Positions 23,912-31,800 of a DNA stretch of 64,000 nt are shown in pieces. A program made the position numbers and the translations under genes. The notes below the pieces were generated by a model, which was not told where the DNA came from, made no database searches, and saw only the letters and a list, made by a program, of their open reading frames with translations. The DNA is from Microbispora sp. H11081 (GTDB lineage: Bacteria; Actinomycetota; Actinomycetes; Streptosporangiales; Streptosporangiaceae): positions 62,001-126,000 of the forward strand of contig NZ_JABBWV010000007.1 of NCBI RefSeq assembly GCF_012999535.1. Direction: 5' to 3'. Position 1 is the first letter of the stretch, and each line of letters starts with the position of its first letter.

Positions 23912-24474
23912 CAGTGCCGGGACTCCGGTGCGCCGTCGCCGTAACCCGTCGTGACGATCTTCTCCGCCATCGCCGCGTACGCCGCCGGGTCCTCGGGGGC
24001 GAACGTGCCGAGGCCGTCGACGTACCGGTTGAACATGCAGAACGCGGCGGCGATGAGGACGGTGTCGTGGATTTCGAGGTCGGTGGCGCCCTCGGCACGG
24101 GCGGCGGCGACCTGTTCTTCTGTCACCTCCCTGCCACCGCGCTGCACGGAGCCCGCGATGCGCAGCAGCGCCCGCATCTTGGGCGTCACCGGCGCGGTGT
24201 CGAGGTCCGCCCGCACCTGGTCGACCAGGTCCATGCCCTCGGGCAACTGCGCCGCGGCGAACGCGGCGTGGGAGGAGGCGCAGAACCGGCACTCGTTGAG
24301 GGAGGAGACGTAGGTGGCGATCAACTCGCGCTCGCCCCTGGTCAGCGTGTTGGCCGCGCGCAGCAGCACCTCCGCCAGCGCGTTCATCGGCGCCGCGGTC
24401 TCGGGCCGGTAGCCGAACAGGCCGACGATGCCGGGCTCCTCGGTGGGCAGCGTGATATGGGGCATCTCACTCAT
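23911..24474 (-). CDS. AhpD-like / carboxymuconolactone-decarboxylase family protein (copy 1)
   Basis: A 187-residue helical protein with the redox motif ECRFCASSH (Cys-x2-Cys and the nearby His) that defines AhpD-type peroxidase relatives, and TRGERELIATYVSSLN before it. Such proteins pass electrons from a lipoyl or thiol donor to peroxides. The start may be the ATG at 24474 or, given the spacing of GAGG, the ATG at 24465. It is coupled to the flavoprotein gene. A 242-bp piece of the gene is nearly identical to copy 2 at 25239-25940, while its ends are clearly different. Confidence 0.85.
   Translation of the reverse strand: MSEMPHITLPTEEPGIVGLFGYRPETAAPMNALAEVLLRAANTLTRGERELIATYVSSLNECRFCASSHAAFAAAQLPEGMDLVDQVRADLDTAPVTPKMRALLRIAGSVQRGGREVTEEQVAAARAEGATDLEIHDTVLIAAAFCMFNRYVDGLGTFAPEDPAAYAAMAEKIVTTGYGDGAPESRH
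24004..24245. repeat. Near-identical 242-bp block, copy 1
   Basis: This block matches 25359-25600 in the same orientation with five base differences that I could count (about 98% identity). It lies wholly inside AhpD-like gene 1. Outside the block the two genes fall off abruptly to ordinary paralogue similarity. Confidence 0.9.
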
Positions 24475-24788
24475 TCCTCGAACAGGTGGACGGACGGGGC
24501 GGCGAGGGGGATCGAGGTGAATACGGACCGGTGCAATAGCGGTTTTCGGCGGCCATGCGGGATGAAACGGTCCACCGAATGCACATGATCCTTACTCCTC
24601 CATGCCCATGTCAACGGGCGATTCGGATGCGCCGGTGAATCGCCAGGTCCCGGCCGTTTTCCGGGTGGGGTTAGCGCAATATGGCCATGTGGTAAGTCCG
24701 CCATCCCCACGATGTTCGCTGAGACTGATCCACGTACGGCGCCGGCACAATCACCCGAATAGTCCAATCCCAATACGGAGGGTGCGTA
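24475..24788. other. Divergent control region of the AhpD/SnoaL locus
   Basis: No gene is seen in these 314 bp. The region is noticeably less GC-rich than the flanks and must hold promoters for the minus-strand AhpD-flavoprotein pair and the plus-strand SnoaL gene. An exact 8-bp inverted repeat, GGCGATTC (24617-24624) with GAATCGCC (24637-24644), is the most obvious candidate for a regulator site. Confidence 0.5.
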
Positions 24789-25184
24789 ATGTCGGAACAC
24801 CCCAATGTGCTCGTGGTACGTGAGACCTACGACGCGCTGGCCAAAGGAAACCTCGACGACCTGAGGGGTAGCCTGCTCGCCGACGACGTGGTGTTCCACG
24901 TCCCGGGCCGCGGGGCCCTGGCCGGCGACTATCGCGGCAAGGACGAGGTGCTGAACTACCTCACCCGGCTCGGCGAACTGTCCGGCAACACGATGGGATA
25001 CGAGCCGGAGTCGTTCCTCGTCGACGGTGACAGGGTCGCGGCGATGGTCCGCGTCCGGGGCGAGCGGGGCGACCGCCGTCTGGAGGACCATGGCGTCCAC
25101 ATGTTCCGCGTGAGCGACGGGAAGATCACCGAACGCTGGAGCTACCCCTACGACCCCTACCTCTTCGACGAGTTCTCCGCCTGA
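24789..25184 (+). CDS. SnoaL-like / NTF2-fold protein
   Basis: A 131-residue protein with the NTF2/SnoaL pattern: VVRETYDALAKGNLDDLRGSLLADDVVFHVPGRG at the start, then DYRGKDEVLNYLTRLGEL, and the closing strands VHMFRVSDGKITERWSYPYD. The fold forms a hydrophobic pocket used by polyketide cyclases, isomerases and small hydrolases. A GGAGG site precedes the ATG. It lies between the two AhpD-like genes on the opposite strand, and its role probably relates to the same small molecule as theirs. Confidence 0.85.
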   Translation: MSEHPNVLVVRETYDALAKGNLDDLRGSLLADDVVFHVPGRGALAGDYRGKDEVLNYLTRLGELSGNTMGYEPESFLVDGDRVAAMVRVRGERGDRRLEDHGVHMFRVSDGKITERWSYPYDPYLFDEFSA

Positions 25185-25238
25185 CCGATCTCGTCATGGT
25201 GCGGCCGGGCCGTTCGACCCGGCCCGGCCGCACCGGGC

Positions 25239-25940
25239 TCATCCCGCCTCCGCCAGCGACTCGTCCAGCGACTCCGCCAGCGACTCGGCCAGAACCGCCA
25301 CGTATCCCTGGGTGAGCCTGGCCCGTTCGAGATAGTGCTCAGGATCGTCGGAGGCCACCGTGCCGAGGCCGTCGACGTACCGGTTGAACATGCAGAACGC
25401 GGCGGCGATGAGGACGGTGTCGTGGATTTCGAGGTCGGTGGCGCCCTCGGCACGGGCGGCCGCGACCTGTTCCTCTGTCACCTCCCTGCCACCGCGCTGC
25501 ACGGAGCCCGCGATGCGCAGCAGCGCCCGCATCTTGGGCGTCACCGGCGCGGTGTCGAGGTCGGCCCGCACCTGGTCGATCAGGTCCATTCCCTCGGGCA
25601 GTCGTACGGCGGCGAACGCGGCATGGGTGTGAAAGCAGAACCGGCACCGGTTCAGCGCGGAGACGTAGGTGGCGATCAACTCGCGTTCCCCGCGGCCGAG
25701 CGTGCTGTCTCCGCGTAGCAGGACGTCCACCAGTTGGTTCATCGGCAGCGCGGCCTCCGGGCGGAACCGGAAGAGGCCGCGGACTCCGGGCTCGTCGGTG
25801 GCGAGGGAGATGAACGGCCGGGTGGACCCGCGGTGGTTGGTGTGCTGCGACGCCGGCCGCCCGCTCTGCCGTGGAGAAGGGACGATGGACAGTTCCGTGG
25901 CGACGTTGGGCCGGGCCGTGGGCGTGACGGTGTGTGTCAT
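25239..25940 (-). CDS. AhpD-like / carboxymuconolactone-decarboxylase family protein (copy 2)
   Basis: A 233-residue protein with the CxxC-His motif RCRFCFHTH. Compared with copy 1 it has a 40-residue N-terminal extension rich in Thr, Pro and Arg and a C-terminal tail with imperfect LAESL/DESL repeats. The middle part, from LPEGMDL to YVDGLGT, is almost identical in protein and DNA to copy 1. I chose the ATG at 25940, preceded by AGGGAA; the frame is open to 25979. It may act as a hetero-oligomer partner of copy 1. Confidence 0.8.
   Translation of the reverse strand: MTHTVTPTARPNVATELSIVPSPRQSGRPASQHTNHRGSTRPFISLATDEPGVRGLFRFRPEAALPMNQLVDVLLRGDSTLGRGERELIATYVSALNRCRFCFHTHAAFAAVRLPEGMDLIDQVRADLDTAPVTPKMRALLRIAGSVQRGGREVTEEQVAAARAEGATDLEIHDTVLIAAAFCMFNRYVDGLGTVASDDPEHYLERARLTQGYVAVLAESLAESLDESLAEAG
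25359..25600. repeat. Near-identical 242-bp block, copy 2
   Basis: Partner of the block at 24004-24245, offset by 1355 bp, inside AhpD-like gene 2. Four of the five differences are silent and one changes Val to Ile. The pattern points to recent gene conversion between the two paralogues. Confidence 0.9.
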
Positions 25941-26182
25941 TTCCCTGACTTTCTCCTCGTGATTTCCTGCCACTATCAACAGTGCGAAGAGAAAGACGGG
26001 ACAACCAGGCGGACGCGGCTCAGCAAGATGACCGCCGTTTGCATTCTTCTGTCAATTATCGAGCTTGACGCGGCCGGATGGCCGCGATCACAACGCTTTT
26101 TCCGGTACGCGCCGCGGGGCGCCGGTCATGATGACCGCTTCGCGGCCGAGCTATGTCGCCGGTCATGACGGCCGCTTCGCGG

Positions 26183-26659
26183 TCACGCGTTCTCGCCGGT
26201 CGTCTCCTGTCTCGCCGCGACGGTGGCCTCGATGCTCCGGGTGAGGAAACGCCCGATGACGCGGCGCTCCGCCGGGGTGAAATCGCCGAGCGCCGCCGAC
26301 ATCCGCCGTCCGAGCGGCGCGAAGAACCGGCTCGCGAGGGCCGCCGCCTGCTCGTGCATGGTGAGTTCCACCTTGCGCCGGTCGTCCGTGCTCCGGTGCC
26401 TGGTGAGATGGCCGGCCTGCTCCAGCCGGTTGATCAGGGCGCTGGTGGCGGGCGCGCTCAGGTTGAGGGCCGCGCCCAGGGCCCCGGGGGTCAGCGGCCG
26501 CCCCTCACGTGAGGCGTCCATGATCACGGTGAGCGCGTCGAGGTCGGTGCGGTGCAGTCCGTGGCCGACCGCGAACGTCTCGGCGAACCTGTCCACCTCG
26601 ACGTTGAGACGTCGCATCAGGTTCATCAGCTCGAACGGGTCCACGGTCTCCCCGGCCAC
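26183..26659 (-). CDS. MarR-family transcriptional regulator
   Basis: A winged-helix regulator of about 158 residues with the MarR pattern: an N-terminal helix, the HTH LTPGALGAALNLSAPATSALINRLEQAGHL, and the wing TRHRSTDDRRKVELTMHEQA with the conserved Asp-Arg-Arg. I prefer the GTG at 26659 because GGGAGG lies six bases upstream; the frame also starts at a GTG at 26698, which has no good ribosome binding site. It is divergent from an MMPL exporter, with a palindrome in the gap, so it probably represses that exporter and itself until a lipophilic ligand binds. Confidence 0.88.
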   Translation of the reverse strand: MAGETVDPFELMNLMRRLNVEVDRFAETFAVGHGLHRTDLDALTVIMDASREGRPLTPGALGAALNLSAPATSALINRLEQAGHLTRHRSTDDRRKVELTMHEQAAALASRFFAPLGRRMSAALGDFTPAERRVIGRFLTRSIEATVAARQETTGENA

Positions 26660-26702
26660 ACGCACCACCTCCCGCGTTGCCAACCATCCCCGGCTCACCT
26701 AA

Positions 26703-26737
26703 TCTTTCCATCATCGAAATATTCCACCATGGAAAGA
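26703..26737. promoter_or_regulatory. Probable MarR operator in the marR-mmpL gap
   Basis: An exact 9-bp inverted repeat, TCTTTCCAT (26703-26711) and ATGGAAAGA (26729-26737), flanks an AT-rich centre. It ends nine bases before the MMPL start codon, so bound repressor would cover that promoter or ribosome binding site. Assignment to the adjacent MarR is inferred. Confidence 0.65.
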
Positions 26738-26745
26738 GATGGCGG

Positions 26746-28845
26746 ATGAGGCAAGCAGAGCTTATTGGACCGGCGGCGATCTCCGGCCCCCGGGGCAAGT
26801 GGGTCGCGGTCGTCCTGGCGATCATCGTCTCCGGCCTGGCCCTGGCGTTCGGCGGCGCGGTGAAGACGAACACCGATCCCGCCGCCGCCCTGCCCAGAGA
26901 CGCCGAGTCGGCCACGGTGGCCCGGCTGCAGGAACGGCTGCCGAGCGGCCAGTTCGCCCCGGCCCTGGTCGTCTACAGCCGTGACGGCGGCCTGTCGCAG
27001 CAGGACCGGGCGTCGATCGACGCGGACGCGCGGCGACTGACGGCCCTGGCGGAGGGCGGGCGGGTGCCGCCGCCCGTCTACTCGGAGAAGGGCGACGTGG
27101 CGCTGCTGAGCGTCCCGCTGAGCGGCTCGCTGCCGATCGGGGATCTCGGCGACGCCGTGGAGAAGATCCGCGCGGAGGCCGCGGCAGGTCTGCCCGCGGG
27201 TGCGCTGGCGCAGGTCACCGGACCGGCCGGGTTCAAGGTCGACCTCGCCGCGGTGTTCGACGGCGCGAACTTCACGCTGCTGGCGGTCACCGCGTCGGTC
27301 GTCGCGATCCTGCTGCTGATCACCTACCGCAGCCCGTGGCTCTGGCTGGTCCCCCTCACCGTCATCGGCATCGCCGACCAGGTCGCCGCCAAGGTCGTCG
27401 CGATGCTGACCCGCGCGGACGCCCTGAGCGTGGACGACTCGACCCTCGGCATCACCTCCGTGCTGGTGTTCGGCGCCGGGACCAACTACGCGCTGCTGCT
27501 CATCGCCCGCTACCGGGAGCAGCTTCGCGTCCACGACGACCGGCACAGGGCCATGGCCCAGGCCGTACGCTCCGCGGCCCCGGCCATCCTGGCGAGCTCG
27601 GCGACGGTCGCGATCGCCCTCGCGACGCTGGCCTTCGCGGACACGCCGTCGGTGCGCGGCATCGGCATGGCCGGAGCGCTCGGCATCGTGATCGCCGTCT
27701 GCTATGCGCTGCTGGTTCTTCCCGCCGCGCTCGTGCTGTTCGGCCGCGGCCTGTTCTGGCCGTTCGCGCCGAAGGCGGGCCAGCCGGACCCGGCGCGCGG
27801 CGGAGTGTGGGCGCGCGTGGGCGGCGCGGTGTCGCGACGGCCCGTGCTGATGACCGTGGTGAGCGTGGCGGTGCTCGGCGTGCTGGCCGCCGGAGCCACA
27901 GGGCTGCGGATCGGCCTGTCGCAGACGGAGCAGTTCCGCGAGAAGGTCGAGGCCATCGCGGGTCAGGAGACGCTCAGCCGTGCCTTCCCCGCCGGGAGCT
28001 CGCAGCCGGTCGTCCTGATCTCCCGCGCCGCCGCGGCAGGACAGGTCGAGGCCGCCGCCGCGAGCGTCCCCGGCGTCCTGCGGGTCACGCCGGGCGACCG
28101 GACCGACGAGTACGCCAGGGCCGACGTGGTGCTGCGGGCGGAGCCGGGCACGGAGGCCGCGTTCTCCGCCGTCAAGGAGCTGCGCGCGGCGGTGCACGCG
28201 GTGCCGGGAGCGGAGGCCGTGGTCGGCGGGCAGCCGGCCGCGGAGCTGGACGACCGCGAGGCCGCCGCACGCGACCAGAAGCTGATCATGCCGTTGGTGC
28301 TGGGCGTGGTGCTCGTCGTCCTGCTCGTCCTGCTCCGCTCGGTGGTCGCGGCGGTGACGCTGGTGCTGACCGTGATCGCCAGCTTCGGGGCGAGCCTCGG
28401 CGCGGGGTGGTTCGCCTTCCAGCACCTGTTCGGCTTCCCCGCGCTCGACCTCGACATCCCGCTGCTGAGCTTCCTGTTCCTCGTCGCGCTGGGGATCGAC
28501 TACAACATCTTCCTCGCGACCCGGGCGAGAGAGGAGACGGCGGAACACGGCACCCGCAGGGGCGTGGTCATCGCCCTCGCGGTGACCGGCGGGGTGATCA
28601 CGAGCGCCGGGGTCCTGCTCGCCGCCGTGTTCTCCGTGCTCGGCGTGCTGCCGCTGATCACGCTCACCCAGATCGGCGTGATCGTCGGATTCGGCGTGCT
28701 GCTCGACACGGTCCTGGTGCGCAGCGTGCTCGTCCCCGCGCTGGTCACGCTGCTGGGCGACCGCTTCTGGTGGCCGGGCGACCCCGCGGCCGGCGCGCGG
28801 GCCGCACGCACGTCCACGCCGCAGGCCGAGGCCGCCCGCTCCTGA
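26746..28845 (+). CDS. MMPL-family RND exporter
   Basis: A 699-residue membrane transporter with the duplicated MMPL arrangement. Each half has a first helix (GKWVAVVLAIIVSGLALAFG; RPVLMTVVSVAVLGVLAAG), a large extracytoplasmic domain, and then five helices. The membrane Asp/Tyr motifs are in both halves: FGAGTNYALLLIARYRE and LGIDYNIFLATRAREE, which relay protons. It exports lipids, siderophores or drugs. The ATG at 26746 follows GAGATGGCGG; an earlier ATG in frame would overlap the regulator gene. A MarR gene faces it and very likely controls it. Confidence 0.93.
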   Translation: MRQAELIGPAAISGPRGKWVAVVLAIIVSGLALAFGGAVKTNTDPAAALPRDAESATVARLQERLPSGQFAPALVVYSRDGGLSQQDRASIDADARRLTALAEGGRVPPPVYSEKGDVALLSVPLSGSLPIGDLGDAVEKIRAEAAAGLPAGALAQVTGPAGFKVDLAAVFDGANFTLLAVTASVVAILLLITYRSPWLWLVPLTVIGIADQVAAKVVAMLTRADALSVDDSTLGITSVLVFGAGTNYALLLIARYREQLRVHDDRHRAMAQAVRSAAPAILASSATVAIALATLAFADTPSVRGIGMAGALGIVIAVCYALLVLPAALVLFGRGLFWPFAPKAGQPDPARGGVWARVGGAVSRRPVLMTVVSVAVLGVLAAGATGLRIGLSQTEQFREKVEAIAGQETLSRAFPAGSSQPVVLISRAAAAGQVEAAAASVPGVLRVTPGDRTDEYARADVVLRAEPGTEAAFSAVKELRAAVHAVPGAEAVVGGQPAAELDDREAAARDQKLIMPLVLGVVLVVLLVLLRSVVAAVTLVLTVIASFGASLGAGWFAFQHLFGFPALDLDIPLLSFLFLVALGIDYNIFLATRAREETAEHGTRRGVVIALAVTGGVITSAGVLLAAVFSVLGVLPLITLTQIGVIVGFGVLLDTVLVRSVLVPALVTLLGDRFWWPGDPAAGARAARTSTPQAEAARS

Positions 28846-28892
28846 CCGGCCCGCCCCTGACGGTCGTACGGACGTCAGGGGCCGGCGGCCGG

Positions 28893-31800
28893 TCAGGCCG
28901 GCGTGGGGACGGGCACGTGGGCCGTGCTCCTGCGGCGTTCGGCCTCGGCCCGGGTGGTCGCCTCCGTGACCGGGCGCCGCACGAGCACCCCGGCCAGCGT
29001 CGCGGCGGCCGCGCTGCCCAGCCCGATGACCCAGCCCATCGGGCCGAGCGGCCGGCAGCCGAAGACCGCGCTGACCCCCGGCACCGTGACGATGAGCCAC
29101 AGGGCGGCCAGGGACGCCAGCGACGCGACCAGGACGACCCGGTCGCGCCCGCCTCCCGCGAACGTCTGCATGAGCTGCGCGGAAACCAGCGCGACCAGGC
29201 CGATGGTGTTCGCCCGCACCCGGGTGCCGGTCATGCGGCCCATGATCCACGCGGCCGTCGCCGCCGCCGTCGTGATCGCCGCGCGCAGGTAGATGTCGCG
29301 GGTCAGCGACGCGCCCAGCGACGCCTCAGGGCCCTCGGCGAGGAGCTTGTCCGGGTCGGTGGACGCGGGTGGCCGTACGGCGACGGCCATGGCGGGCACC
29401 ATGTCGGTGAGCAGGTTGACCAGCAGGAGCTGCCGGGCGTTGAGCGCACTTCCGCCCGCCAGCAGGTTGGACCCCACGGTGAAGGCGATCTCGCCGATGT
29501 TGCCGCCGAGGAGGATGCTCAGCGCGTCGCGCACCGAGCTCCACATGGCCCTGCCCTCGACGATGGCGTCCACGATCGTCTCGATGCGGTCGTCTGTGAC
29601 GACGAGGTCGGCGGCGGCCCGTGCGGCGGGCGTCGCCCGTGAGCCGAGCGCGATGCCGACGTCGGCCGTACGGATGGCGGGCGCGTCGTTGGCGCCGTCT
29701 CCGGTGACGGCGACGACCTCTCCCGCACGGCGCAGGCACGTGACGATCCTGGCCTTGTGCGCGGGGGTGGTCCTGGCGAAGACCGCCACCTCGGGCAGCA
29801 CCTTGGTCAGCGTCTCGTCGTCCAGCTCGTCCAGCTCGGGTCCTGTCATGACGCGCTGGCCGTTCAGCGCGTCCAGCTCGACCGCGATCGCCTCGGCGGT
29901 GCTCGGGTGGTCGCCGGTGACCATGACGATCCGCACCCCGGCCCGCATGAGGCGTTTGACGCTCTCCGCGGCCGTGGACCTGACCGGGTCGGCCAGGCCG
30001 AGGAAGCCGAGGAAGCACAGCTCCTCGATGCGCGACTCGTCGAGGTCGTTCCGGTCGGAGGCGGGCCGCTGCGCGACGGCCAGCACGCGGTATCCCTGCC
30101 GGGCCAGCCGCTCCACCTCCTGCTCCAGCTCCGCGCGCACGGCCTCGGTGCAGGGGACCGGCCCGGTGTCGCGGTGCACGGTGGTGCAGTGGGTGAGCAC
30201 GATCTCGGGGGCGCCCTTCACGCTGAGCAGGTGCCCGTCCTCGGTGTGGCCGAGCACCGCGTGGTAGCCACGGCCGGGCTCGAACGGCATCTCGTCCACG
30301 CGCTCCCAGCTGTCGAACCCCTCGGCCGGCGTGACGTCAAGCCGCTGGGCGCCGTCGAGCACCGCGCGGTCGGTCGGGTGGGCGATCACCCGGCCCGCGC
30401 CGGACTTGGGACTGGCGCGCACGGCCGCGGCGAGGACGCGCCGCAGCCCGGCGTCCGCCTCGTCCACAGGACGTCCTGCGCGCCCGTCGGACAGGTGCCG
30501 CAGGCTGATGCGGCCCTCGGTCAGCGTGCCCGTCTTGTCGAAGCACAGCACGTTGACCCGGCCCAGGGCCTCGATCGTGGACGGGTTGCGCACCAGCGCG
30601 GCGCGCTTGGACAGCCGCCGCGCGGCGGCCAGCTCCGCCACGGTGGCGATGAACGGCAGCCCTTCAGGCACGGCGGCGACCGTCAGGCTCACGGCGGGAG
30701 TGAGCGCCGCGGCCAGCGACCGCCCGCGCAGGAGGTCGGTGACGAGCAGCACCACCCCGGAGGCGATCGAGATCGGCAGGATGCGGTGGCTCAGCTCGCG
30801 CAGGCGCAGCTCCACCCCCGTGGGCGGGCTCGGCGCGCCCGCCAGCCTGGCGCTGCGCCCCGACTCGGTCAGGTCACCTGTCGCGACGACCACCGCCCGT
30901 CCGCTGCCCGCCGCGACCGACGTTCCCCGGTAGACCATCGAGCTGCGGTCGGCGATGGCCGCCGCCACGGTCGGCGCGGCCGTCTTGGAGACGAGCTGGG
31001 ACTCTCCGGTGAGCGTCGACTCGTCCACTTCCAGCCCGACGGCCTTGATGACGCGGGCGTCGGCGGGCACTGCGTCTCCGGCGCGCAACTCGATGACGTC
31101 GCCGGGCGCGAGCTCGTCCGTCGTGCTCTCGACGACTCCCTCGGGGCGGCGCAGCCGTACGAGGACCTCGGTCGACTCGGTCAGGCGGTGCAGCGCCCGG
31201 TCGGCCTTGAACCGCTGCACGCCCCCGAGGAAGGCGTTGGTGACCATCACGCCGCCGATGAGCACGGCGTCGAGGACCGAGCCGACGAGGGCCGATATCC
31301 CCGCACCGGTGGCGAGCGCGGGCGTGAGCGGGTTCGCCAGCTCCTCGAGCGTGGCCCTGGCCAGCGAGTGCGGGCCCTCCTCCGCCTCCTCCGGCGCGGC
31401 CTCCGCGCGGCGCCTGCCCGCCTCCTGCGCGGCGATGCCCCGCGTGGAGGAATGGAGCCGTGAGAGCACCTCGGCGGCGGACATGGCGTGCCACGGCGTG
31501 GTGTCGGCTCGCGCCGGGGTGGGGATGCGTCCCGCGTTCTGCCCGGACCATTCGCCCAGCGCGATGGCGGCCAGCGCGACGACGGCGCTCGCGAGCTGTC
31601 CCCGCCGCAGGGCCGTGGCGGCCGGGCCCGCGATGGCCAGCAGGGTGCCGACCACCGCGCCTGCGGCGCCAAGCTTTACGGCGTTCCCGCTGGTGGCGGA
31701 CGCGCGGGGCAGGCAGCGCAGGAACAGGTGGACGCCGTCCAGCTCGCCGGCGACGTCGGCGTCCCAGGGCAGGGCGCCTCCCCGGCCGCCTGACTCTGGG

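Noticed and set aside
22367-25940. Full secondary-metabolite gene cluster
   Set aside because: No synthase, carrier protein, tailoring set or resistance gene around it; only a small redox locus can be supported.
26695-29250. Long open frame of about 850 codons on the minus strand opposite the MMPL exporter
   Set aside because: It is antisense to a clear RND exporter, is rich in Arg, Gln, His and Asp, and has no motif; a typical high-GC shadow.
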